Assembly (NCBI GenBank): GCA_022710245.1 | Contig: JAKLHH010000049.1 | Span: forward strand, 1 to 15,331 | Length of the DNA: 15,331 nt | Reading direction: 5' to 3' | DNA from: Myxococcota bacterium | GTDB lineage: Bacteria; Myxococcota; Polyangia; GCA-2747355; JAKLHH01 | Part shown: piece after piece, positions 6,488 to 12,649 of the stretch | How the letters are laid out: each line of letters begins with the position of its first letter | Position numbering within the stretch: the stretch's first letter is position 1 | Program-made: the position numbers and the translations under genes | Notes under the pieces: model-generated | Databases searched by the model: none | What the model saw: only the letters and a program-made list of their open reading frames with translations | Told to the model about the DNA's origin: nothing

Positions 6488-6704
6488 GCGCGTCGGGAGG
6501 AATCGCACCGTCGAGGTCAAGCAGACCTCGGAGCACCGGGCGAGGACCGTCCTGATCCAGGCGCGGGAGAAGCTCACGCTGCAGGTCGGCAAGACCTTCC
6601 TCGAGCTCACCGAGGACAAGATCCGCGCCTTCAGCGAGGGGAGCATCAAGAGCGCCTCCGTCGAGGAGACGGAGATCAAGGGCACCCTGGTCAAGCTCAA
6701 CTAG
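6477..6704 (+). pseudogene. C-terminal fragment of a type VI secretion VgrG spike protein
   Basis: About 75 codons from RFTERVGRNRTVEVKQ to EIKGTLVKLN, stop TAG at 6702-6704. The GNRTVEV-like segment, the strand repeats VLIQAREKLTLQVGKTFLEL and ITEDK-like turns, and the ending TEIKGTLVKLN match the beta-helical needle and tail of VgrG (gp5-like/DUF2345 region). A full VgrG is several hundred residues, so the N-terminal gp27/gp5 part is missing. An ATG at 6444 is in frame, but the bases before about 6477 belong to the SBBP stump. The fragment keeps VgrG's usual place directly before a PAAR gene (16 bp). It is probably a rearrangement scar, though a short product cannot be excluded. Confidence 0.6.
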
Positions 6705-6720
6705 CCTGGAGAGGGCACTC

Positions 6721-7047
6721 ATGGGCAAGCCCGCAGCTGTCATCACCAGTCTGACCCTGCACGGCGGGAGCATCGCCAGCGGGGCGGCGACGGTGGAGCT
6801 CCACGGTCGCAAGGCCGCGCGCTTCGGCGACCGCTGCCTCTGCGGCGGGCTGATCCTGCCGCGCCCCTGGAGCGTGGTCGTCGAGGGCAGGCCGCAGGCC
6901 CGCGTCACCGATGTCACGCTCTGCTGCTCCACCGTCGCGACCGGCGAGGAGACCGTGCTGGTCGGCGCCGATCCCGTCTCCTCCGAGGTGGAGCTGGCCG
7001 CGCTGCAGAGGGAGGCGTGGGAGCGCAGGACCGCCGCGGCGAGGTGA
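6721..7047 (+). CDS. PAAR-like spike-tip protein of a type VI secretion (or related) apparatus
   Basis: 108 residues. PAAR proteins are small beta-cones that bind zinc, cap the VgrG trimer and can carry effectors. The pattern GKPAA...HGGSIASGAATVELHGRKAARFGDRCLCGG...VVVEGRPQARVTDVTLCC...ATGEETVLVGADPV shows the recurring 'G-x-x-x-V-x-x-x-G-x-x-A-A-R-x-G/T-D' units of the family. Cysteines 38, 40, 66 and 67 lie at the turns where PAAR proteins place zinc ligands, although the usual histidines are fewer. ATG at 6721 follows GGAGAGGG with five bases between. The basic C-terminus (REAWERRTAAAR) is too short for an effector domain. The stop lies inside an 18-bp tandem duplication. It follows the VgrG stump, so its spike partner must come from elsewhere if it is still used. 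Confidence 0.72.
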   Translation: MGKPAAVITSLTLHGGSIASGAATVELHGRKAARFGDRCLCGGLILPRPWSVVVEGRPQARVTDVTLCCSTVATGEETVLVGADPVSSEVELAALQREAWERRTAAAR

Positions 7048-7071
7048 ACGCGCGCGGCGAGGTGAGCGCGC
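7036..7071. repeat. 18-bp tandem duplication over the PAAR gene stop codon
   Basis: The 18-bp unit beginning GCGGCGAGGTGA occurs at 7036-7053 and 7054-7071 with one mismatch (A/G at unit position 13). The first copy contains the TGA stop at 7045-7047; the second repeats a TGA outside the gene. Confidence 0.85.
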
Positions 7072-7115
7072 GCGCCCGAGGGCCACGACACGCTGGGGCT
7101 GCGGGTGGCGGTGCG

Positions 7116-7751
7116 CTACCGCGCCAGCGGCTGCTGCGTGGGAGCGCGCTGGATGTGGAGCTCGGGCACGCGACCCGCCCAGGTGGACACCTGGATCAGC
7201 CGGACCTGGAAGCCAGTCAGACCGCTCGCCTTGATCGCCTCCTCGAACCCCCTGGCCGCCGCCTCCATGTCCATGGTGTCCGCGAGCCGTCCGCTGGTGA
7301 GGCTGTTCTGCACGATCAGCTCCCCCCCAGGTCTGATCGCCCTCAGCGCCTTCACGTTCCTGCTGATGTCGAAGCGGGGCCAGACATGATGGAGAGCGGG
7401 AGTGATCGTCAACGTGTGCTGGTCGACCGAGGCCGGCGCCGCCCGGCCCAGCTCCTCCAGCGTGGTGCTCATCGTGCGCACCGGCGCCGGCGCGCTCCTG
7501 AACGGCGTGGCCGACGCCTGCGCCGCGGTCGGCGCCTGCAGGGCCGCCGCCGGGCGGCGGAGGTGGAGCTTGCCGCTCAGCGCCTGGAGCCAGGTGGGCA
7601 GCCGGCCCCGAGCCGCTGCCGGGGTCGCCGGCGCTCGCGCGCTCCCCCAGCGGCCGGGCTCCGCCTCGACGCTGCTGCAGAGCACCAGCGCCAGACCAGC
7701 CGCTGCCAGCACCGATACTCTCGTCCGCCTGCCGTGGGTCCCTCGGCGCAT
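7116..7751 (-). CDS. Exported protein of unknown function
   Basis: 211 residues; I do not recognise the family. It begins MRRGTHGRRTRVSVLAAAGLALVLCSSVEA: basic n-region, hydrophobic core and a type I cleavage site after VEA (about residue 30), so it should be secreted to the periplasm or beyond. Residues 31-90 are Ala/Pro/Arg-rich and low in complexity. The C-terminal 110 residues look folded (LTITPALHHVWPRFDISRNVKAL, then IRPGGELIVQNS and FEEAIKASGLTGFQVRLIQVS). IRPGGELIV followed by a helix and strand recalls the second half of a Rossmann methyltransferase, but no SAM-binding motif I is present, so I do not assign that. ATG at 7751 is preceded by GGAGG with five bases between, which decides it over an in-frame start 86 codons upstream. 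Convergent with the PAAR gene (68 bp); any link to it is speculative. Confidence 0.6.
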   Translation of the reverse strand: MRRGTHGRRTRVSVLAAAGLALVLCSSVEAEPGRWGSARAPATPAAARGRLPTWLQALSGKLHLRRPAAALQAPTAAQASATPFRSAPAPVRTMSTTLEELGRAAPASVDQHTLTITPALHHVWPRFDISRNVKALRAIRPGGELIVQNSLTSGRLADTMDMEAAARGFEEAIKASGLTGFQVRLIQVSTWAGRVPELHIQRAPTQQPLAR

Positions 7752-8091
7752 CGTGACCTCCGGCAACCGGGGCTGCAACGCATGTGCCACCGTCTCCTCC
7801 GGCTGGCCGCGATGGACGGTCAGTGAAACCCGAGGAAACTCGCCATCCACCGCGGAGCGCCAGGACGCGAGCAGGGCGGCCTCAGCGGCGCGCTCGCGGC
7901 GCGCGATGACTGCAGGCGCCAGAGGTGGTCGGCGGGCTGGTCGCCATGCTACGCGGCTGACGGTGCCCGGCTGACGGTGCCCGATCGCCGGCGCCTTCAG
8001 CGGCGGCATGGGCGGACACGAGGAGCCTCAGCGCCACGTCGTCGGGGGCGGTCGGCAGCGCGTCGAGGAGCGCGGCGCCTCGCCTCCGGTC
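7752..8091. other. 340-bp stretch without a supported gene
   Basis: Open frames exist on both strands, but they have Arg/Ala-rich composition, no ribosome site and no family resemblance. The stretch must hold the promoter of the exported-protein gene at 7751, although I see no convincing -35/-10 pair. A perfect 14-bp tandem duplication (GGCTGACGGTGCCC at 7955-7968 and 7969-7982) lies within it. It is also downstream of the coding region ending at 8092. Confidence 0.5.
7955..7982. repeat. 14-bp tandem duplication in the gene-free stretch
   Basis: GGCTGACGGTGCCC is repeated exactly and contiguously, with one more matching base on either side. It has the same unit length as the duplication at 2001-2030 but an unrelated sequence. 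Confidence 0.9.
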
Positions 8092-8625
8092 TCAGCGCTC
8101 ATCCTTCCTCGCGTCCGGCCCGGTGCCGCCCTCGGGCGTCATCGCGTCCCAGGTCAGCCGCTGCGTGTAGTCCCAGGGTACGCCCAGCTCGCCGCCGCAG
8201 CAGAGCGACATGGCCGGGTCGATCTGGCCCTTGGCGATGCTGCCGTCGGTGCCGAGCGCGGCCGGCTTCGCCAGCCGGCCGATGATCCCGACGTGGAACG
8301 GGTCCGCGGTCTTTGTCTTCGTCAGGATCTCGGGCGAGGTGGGCAGCGCGCAGTTGCCCGTCGTGTCCACGGCCGAGCAGCCCCCCTTGGGGGCGGTCAC
8401 GCTGCGGTCGTAGCAGGGATCGGCGCGGCCGATCAGCTCGAACCACAGGTTGCCCGGGTCGCCGGCGTCGACCACGCCGGTGGCGGACAGGAAGTAGCCC
8501 GGGTCCATCAGCGAGGGCGTGCCCCACGGCTCCAGGCTGAAGGTCTTGGCCGTCCAGGTGATGGTGCAGTCCGTGCCCGCCACGTTCCCGGCGGCGACGA
8601 CGCTCGCCTTCGAGTCCTTCGCCAT
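8092..8625 (-). CDS. Protein of unknown function whose start is unresolved, possibly 5'-truncated
   Basis: 177 residues from the first ATG (8625); family not recognised. The same frame reads as natural protein well upstream (LSQVWTLDLHLRGDVGDYRD ... HQKAIS) to about 8740, but between the in-frame TGA at 8817-8815 and 8625 there is no ATG, GTG or TTG, only CTG codons (e.g. 8736-8734). Either a CTG is used, or the 5' end with its signal peptide has been lost. The body has six cysteines (DCTITW, DPCYDR, GGCS, GNCAL, LCCGG), typical of an extracytoplasmic protein, and a charged C-terminus GPDARKDER. It is divergent from the glucoamylase gene, whose promoter candidate occupies 8756-8784, leaving no room for a normal upstream region. 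I call it coding by composition, with low confidence in expression. Confidence 0.5.
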   Translation of the reverse strand: MAKDSKASVVAAGNVAGTDCTITWTAKTFSLEPWGTPSLMDPGYFLSATGVVDAGDPGNLWFELIGRADPCYDRSVTAPKGGCSAVDTTGNCALPTSPEILTKTKTADPFHVGIIGRLAKPAALGTDGSIAKGQIDPAMSLCCGGELGVPWDYTQRLTWDAMTPEGGTGPDARKDER

Positions 8626-8755
8626 CGAGATGGCCTTCTGGTGCGCGACGGGCTTCTCGCCTGGCTTGTCCCGGTAGTCGCCGACGTCGCCGCGCAGGTG
8701 GAGGTCGAGCGTCCAGACCTGGGAGAGCCCGGGCAGACCGCTGGACCGCCCGCTC

Positions 8756-8784
8756 TTGCTGTTTCCGCGCTCCCCCGCTACAAC
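8756..8784 (+). promoter_or_regulatory. Putative sigma70-like promoter of the glucoamylase gene
   Basis: TTGCTG at 8756-8761, a 17-bp spacer, and TACAAC at 8779-8784 (four of six matches to each consensus). It predicts a leader of about 25 nt before the ATG at 8817, containing GAGGAGG at 8806-8812. Confidence 0.45.
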
Positions 8785-8816
8785 CGCCGCGGGGCCTGCC
8801 GCCCCGAGGAGGCGTC

Positions 8817-11012
8817 ATGCGTGGGCTACTCGGTCTGTTGCTGCTCGGCGGGATCGCCTGCGCGCCGCCGCCCACCCCCGCGCCGAAGGCCGCGCCGCCG
8901 GTGCCTCCCGCGAGCCGCCCCGCGGCGACCGAGCCAGCCCCTGGCCCGGCGCCCGGCGCGCCCGGCGAGGTCTCCACCTGGACCTCGGGGGCCAAGGAGG
9001 CGGTCGGCACCGCGGCCGGCGTCGCCTCCAAGCTCTGGTTCACGCTACAGGGCGGCGTCGTGAGCGAGGTCTACTACCCTCGCCTCGACATGGCCAACGT
9101 GCGCACCCTCGAGCTCGCGGTCAGCGACGGCCGCCGCGCCTGGCTGGAGAGCGAGCCCGGCCTCGAGCGCAAGATCGAGTGGCTCGACGAGCGCGGCCTC
9201 CTCTACCGGCAGACGAGCCGCCACCCGCAGGGGCTCTTCCGGATCGAGAAGACCACCCTCACCGACCCCGCGCGCGCGACGCTGCTCGTCGAGGTCGCCT
9301 TCCAGGCCCGGGACCCGCGCCTCGAGCTGCACGTCCTCTACGATCCCTCGCTCGCCAACACCTGCACCGGCGACAGCGGTTGGAGCGAGGGCGATGCGCT
9401 CCTCGCGCAGGAGGGCTCCGTCGCCAGCGCGCTCGTCGCGCAGCCTCCGCTCGCGCGCCCGAGCACCGGCTACGTGGGCCGGAGCGACGGCCGCACCGAC
9501 CTCCTCCGCCACGGCCGCCTGACCTGGCGTCACGCGCGCGCTGAGCGGGGCAACGTCCTGCAGGCGGCGACGCTCGCGCGCGGAGGGCGCGTCACCCTCG
9601 CGCTCGGCTTCGGCGCCACGCCGGCCGCGGCGCTCGCCGGCGCGCGCGCCAGCCTCGGGCGAGGCTTCGCGGCGCTCCGCGAGGCGTACCTGAAGGAGTG
9701 GGCCGAGGCGCTCCGCGGCGTCCGCGTGCCGCGCGAGGAGCGCTACCGCCGCGCCTTCCGCCTGGCCGTGCTCGTCCTGCGCGCTCACGAGGACAAGACC
9801 TACCGCGGGGCCAACATCGCCTCGATGAGCATCCCCTGGGGCCACCAGGTCCGCGCCGACCGCGCCGACATCGGCGGCTACCACCTGGTCTGGTCGCGCG
9901 ACCTCTACCAGGTCGCCACCGCGCTCCTCGCCGTCGGCGATCGACCAGCGGCCGAGCGCGCGCTCGACTACCTCTTCAAGGTGCAGCAGCGCCCCGACGG
10001 GAGCTTCCCGCAGAACAGCTGGCTCGACGGCAAGGCGCACTGGCAGTCGCTGCAGCTCGACGAGGTCGCCTTCCCCGTCGTGCTCGCCTGGCAGCTCGGC
10101 CGCCGCGACCGCGAGACCTGGGAGAGGCACGTCCGCCCCGCCGCGGAGCTCCTCCTCGCGCGCGGCCCCGCGACGCCGCAGGAGCGCTGGGAGGAGGAGG
10201 GCGGCTACTCGCCCTCGACCATCGCCGCGGAGATCGCCGGGCTCGTCTGCGCCGCCGAGCTCGCGAGCGCGAACAGCGCGGCCGCCGACGCGAAGCGCTA
10301 CCTGAAGGCCGCCGACCAGTGGGCGGGCAGCCTCGAGAAGTGGCTGGTGACGCGGACCGGCCCGCTCGACGCGAAGCTGAAGGGCAAGCGCGGCTACTAC
10401 CTCCGCATCAACGACAACACCCGGCCCGACGACGGCGCGCCGCTCGACATCAACAACGGCGGCGGCTCCTTCGACGAGCGCACGATCGTCGACGCCGGGT
10501 TCCTCGAGCTGGTGCGCCTCGGCATCCGGCCGGCGAACGACCCGGTGATCGAGCGCTCGCTGCAGGTGGTCGACGCGACCATCCGCGTCGCGACGCCGCG
10601 CGGGCCCGGCTGGTACCGCTACAACCACGACGGCTACGGCGAGAAGGCCGACGGCAGCGGCTTCGCCGGGAGCGGCGTCGGCCGCCTCTGGCCGCTCCTC
10701 ACGGGCGAGCGCGGCGAGTACGAGCTCGCGCGCGGCGGCGACGCGAAGCCCTACCTCGACGCGATGGTGGCCTTCGCCAACGCGGGGGGCATGATGCCCG
10801 AGCAGGTCTGGGACCGCCCCGAGCCCACCCCGCGCGGCTTCCGCTTCGGCCAGGGGACCGACGGGGCGACGCCGCTCGCCTGGACCATGGCGCAGTTCCT
10901 GCGGCTCGTGGTCTGCGCCGAGGAGGGCAAGCTCGTCGAGCAGCCGGCGGTGGTGGCGGCGCGCTACCTGAGACGGAGCGCGACCACGAACAAGGGGCGG
11001 GGCGGTCGCTAG
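8817..11012 (+). CDS. GH15 glucoamylase/glucodextranase-type glucan hydrolase, predicted lipoprotein
   Basis: 731 residues. Family GH15 inverting enzymes release beta-D-glucose from the non-reducing ends of starch, maltodextrin or dextran. Order: signal MRGLLGLLLLGGIAC with lipidated Cys about residue 15; a Pro/Ala linker to about 48; the N-terminal beta-sandwich domain (about 50-300, from STWTSGAKEAVGTA through GGVVSEVYYPRLDMANVRTLEL); then the (alpha/alpha)6 barrel. Barrel motifs: YHLVWSRDLYQ (W359-SRD), QQRPDGSFPQNSWLDG, QLDEVAFPVVLA, WEEEGGYSPST (E459/E460 region, general acid by family comparison), and GMMPEQVWDRP (E662, general base). The catalytic set is therefore complete. ATG at 8817 follows GAGGAGG with four bases between. 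Length and domain order match bacterial and archaeal GH15, not fungal enzymes; starch versus dextran preference cannot be read. The lipoprotein anchor places it in the envelope, alongside the lipoprotein mutarotase upstream. Confidence 0.92.
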   Translation: MRGLLGLLLLGGIACAPPPTPAPKAAPPVPPASRPAATEPAPGPAPGAPGEVSTWTSGAKEAVGTAAGVASKLWFTLQGGVVSEVYYPRLDMANVRTLELAVSDGRRAWLESEPGLERKIEWLDERGLLYRQTSRHPQGLFRIEKTTLTDPARATLLVEVAFQARDPRLELHVLYDPSLANTCTGDSGWSEGDALLAQEGSVASALVAQPPLARPSTGYVGRSDGRTDLLRHGRLTWRHARAERGNVLQAATLARGGRVTLALGFGATPAAALAGARASLGRGFAALREAYLKEWAEALRGVRVPREERYRRAFRLAVLVLRAHEDKTYRGANIASMSIPWGHQVRADRADIGGYHLVWSRDLYQVATALLAVGDRPAAERALDYLFKVQQRPDGSFPQNSWLDGKAHWQSLQLDEVAFPVVLAWQLGRRDRETWERHVRPAAELLLARGPATPQERWEEEGGYSPSTIAAEIAGLVCAAELASANSAAADAKRYLKAADQWAGSLEKWLVTRTGPLDAKLKGKRGYYLRINDNTRPDDGAPLDINNGGGSFDERTIVDAGFLELVRLGIRPANDPVIERSLQVVDATIRVATPRGPGWYRYNHDGYGEKADGSGFAGSGVGRLWPLLTGERGEYELARGGDAKPYLDAMVAFANAGGMMPEQVWDRPEPTPRGFRFGQGTDGATPLAWTMAQFLRLVVCAEEGKLVEQPAVVAARYLRRSATTNKGRGGR

Positions 11013-11017
11013 AATGA

Positions 11018-11060
11018 TTGTCGCGGCGCCGCACAGGTCGTGCGGAGCTGCCGCGACCAA
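11018..11060. terminator. Nested hairpin between convergent genes, likely bidirectional terminator
   Basis: Outer arms GTCGCGGC (11020-11027) and GCCGCGAC (11050-11057) are perfectly complementary; inside them CCGCAC (11029-11034) and GTGCGG (11040-11045) form a second perfect stem with loop AGGTC. TTG/CAA bases outside can extend it with one bulge. It lies in the 61-bp gap between the glucoamylase stop and the stop of the minus-strand lipoprotein. No long T-run follows on either side. Confidence 0.5.
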
Positions 11061-11073
11061 CAAGCTGAGGGAG

Positions 11074-11640
11074 CTACGCCTTCGGCCCCTTGATGCGCCA
11101 CGGCTTCGGCATCAACACCCAGTGGCCGTTCACGTGGTAGAGGCCGTCGAAGGCCATGCCGAGGCGCTCGCCCGGCTTGAGGAACTTCCAGCGGTAGACC
11201 CTGAGGCCTGGCTTCAGCCACTCGGAGGCCTGCTTGTAGCCGCCCGGGAACTCCCGCGAGTTGCCGGCGCCGGTCTTCAGCTCGTCGGTCAGCGCGGAGA
11301 GCATCGAGAGCTCGGTCTGGCCCTCCTTGGGTCCGATCGGCATCTTCGGCACCGCCGACCAGAGGCTCTCGTAGGTCTTCTCGGCCGCGGCGGCGAGCTC
11401 CTCGGTGGCGAAGACCGCGCGGTAGTCGGCGCTCGAGGGCTTGAGCGCCAGCGTCAACGCGACGTTGTCGTTGCCCTGCTTGAGGAAGGTGCTGAGCAGG
11501 TCCTTGGCCCCGGCCTCGGTGCCCGGGAACTTGGCGGTCAGCGTCGACCCACCACCACCACCGCCGGCCTCGGCCGCGCCGTCCTTCTTGCAGCCGGCGA
11601 GCGCGAGGGAGACGAGGACGAGCAGAGACAGGGTCCGCAT
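11074..11640 (-). CDS. Small lipoprotein of unknown function
   Basis: 188 residues; family not recognised. MRTLSLLVLVSLALAGCKK is a textbook lipoprotein signal with lipobox LAGC (Cys 17) followed by KKDGAAEAGGGGGG, a flexible linker. The remaining 150 residues contain no cysteine and look like one soluble alpha/beta domain (FPGTEAGAKDLLSTFLKQGNDN, YRAVFATEELAAAAEKTYESLW, ending GLYHVNGHWVLMPKPWRIKG). The aromatic ending with a 'V-N-G-x-W' strand resembles small DUF4878/SnoaL-like lipoproteins, but this is only a resemblance. ATG at 11640 has AAGGAG six bases upstream, an excellent ribosome site. Lys at +2/+3 gives no Asp retention signal. It lies 64 bp after the larger lipoprotein and may have its own promoter (11667-11695). 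Confidence 0.78.
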   Translation of the reverse strand: MRTLSLLVLVSLALAGCKKDGAAEAGGGGGGSTLTAKFPGTEAGAKDLLSTFLKQGNDNVALTLALKPSSADYRAVFATEELAAAAEKTYESLWSAVPKMPIGPKEGQTELSMLSALTDELKTGAGNSREFPGGYKQASEWLKPGLRVYRWKFLKPGERLGMAFDGLYHVNGHWVLMPKPWRIKGPKA

Positions 11641-11666
11641 GAGAGGCTCCTTTCGTGAGTGGCAGT

Positions 11667-11695
11667 AGGCTAGCGGTTCGGCGGGGCGTTGGAAA
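11667..11695 (-). promoter_or_regulatory. Weak putative promoter of the small lipoprotein gene
   Basis: On the minus strand TTTCCA (11695-11690) and TAGCCT (11672-11667) are separated by 17 bp; matches are four and three of six. The predicted start would leave about a 20-nt leader carrying AAGGAG. It overlaps a 5-bp hairpin GGGGC/GCCCC (11683-11687 and 11696-11700) just after the preceding stop. Confidence 0.3.
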
Positions 11696-11704
11696 GCCCC
11701 TTCG

Positions 11705-12649
11705 CTACTCGCGGCGCGCGCCGCCGTCGGCGGCCGCCGCGCCCGCCTCGGCCGCCGGCAGCACGGTCGCCGTGAAGGTCGTCCAGCTGACGCCGCCGCG
11801 ATCGTCGCGCGTGACCACCCAGAGCCGCGCCAGCCCGGGCGTCGTCGGCGTCCAGGTCGAGGAGGGGTCGGCGATCTTCTTGTTCTCCACGAAGGGTGTC
11901 GGCTTGCCGCCGGTGGTGGCGTCGGAGAGCTTGCCCGAGGTGGTGAAGAAGGCGTAGCTCAGGAACTCGGTGAGCTGGCGCTCGCCGCCCGTGTAGGTCG
12001 CCACCCAGTACTGCTCGGCGGCCTCCTTGGCCGGCTCGGGCAGGAGCTTGATCGGTGTCCCTACCGTGGCGGTGAGCGCCGCCGGGAGGGGCTTGTCGTC
12101 GGCGAGGACGCCGGCGAGGGTCGGGTTCGCGTTCGGCGTCTTCTGCGACGGGAGCGGCGCGCCGTAGACCAGGCGCTTGACGCCGCGGTCCGTGGAGCCC
12201 TCGCGGCTCACCTGCAGCTCGAGCATCACCGGCACGCCACCGAAGCCCTTCAGCACGTCGGCCTGGATCGCCGCCAGGTAGAGCTCGGTGGAGAGGACGT
12301 AGTCGACGCGGATCGCGTCGAGGGTGGAGCGCCCCTCCTTGACCAGCACCTGCTTCGAAGAGATCTCGCAGCGGTTCTCGTCGGCGGTGCAGGCCCAGAG
12401 CTTCCAGTCGAAGACCGCGCCGTCGGGCGCGCGCGGGTCGACGACGAGCGCGCTCACCTTGACGGCCGGGAAGGTGAGCGTCCCCAGCGGTTGCAGCACC
12501 TCGGGGGGCTCGGCCTGGATGGCGAGGATGCGCAGGTCGAGGACCTGCCAGACGTTCTCGAAGTCCGGCGTGCAGGCGGCGAGCGAGGCGAGCAGCGCGA
12601 GCGCTGCGGCGACACGGATCGATCTGCCGGATCGAGCGCGAGGCTGCAT
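11705..12649 (-). CDS. Lipoprotein coupled to the TonB-dependent receptor
   Basis: 314 residues. Signal MQPRARSGRSIRVAAALALLASLAAC with lipobox LAAC (Cys 26), then TPDFENVWQVLDLRILAIQAEPPEVL. The stretch 'DLRILAIQAEPPEV' followed by VSALVVDP...FDWKLWAC recalls lipoproteins that I associate with Myxococcota TonB receptors; they have no assigned function. The rest is rich in beta-strand and Thr/Val (VGTPIKLLPEP, WTPTTPGLARLWVVTRDDRGG, WTTFTATV), suggesting Ig-like sandwich domains, and it ends in an Ala-rich tail with GGARRE. The ATG overlaps the receptor stop by one base (TGATG) and AGGGGAG lies within the receptor's last codons, so translation is probably coupled. By analogy with SusD-like or other receptor-partner lipoproteins it may cap or assist the receptor, though it has no SusD resemblance. 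Confidence 0.75.
   Translation of the reverse strand: MQPRARSGRSIRVAAALALLASLAACTPDFENVWQVLDLRILAIQAEPPEVLQPLGTLTFPAVKVSALVVDPRAPDGAVFDWKLWACTADENRCEISSKQVLVKEGRSTLDAIRVDYVLSTELYLAAIQADVLKGFGGVPVMLELQVSREGSTDRGVKRLVYGAPLPSQKTPNANPTLAGVLADDKPLPAALTATVGTPIKLLPEPAKEAAEQYWVATYTGGERQLTEFLSYAFFTTSGKLSDATTGGKPTPFVENKKIADPSSTWTPTTPGLARLWVVTRDDRGGVSWTTFTATVLPAAEAGAAAADGGARRE

Noticed and set aside
7116..7400. SAM-dependent methyltransferase call for the exported protein
   Set aside because: IRPGGELIV resembles the post-II region, but there is no glycine-rich motif I, the protein is exported, and the folded part is too short.
9045..11063. 672-codon minus-strand frame across the glucoamylase gene, and 8099-9043 on the same strand
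   Set aside because: They have no family motifs and are composed like antisense shadow frames; the plus strand has a complete GH15 enzyme with ribosome site and signal. Only the 8092-8740 minus frame next to it reads as protein.
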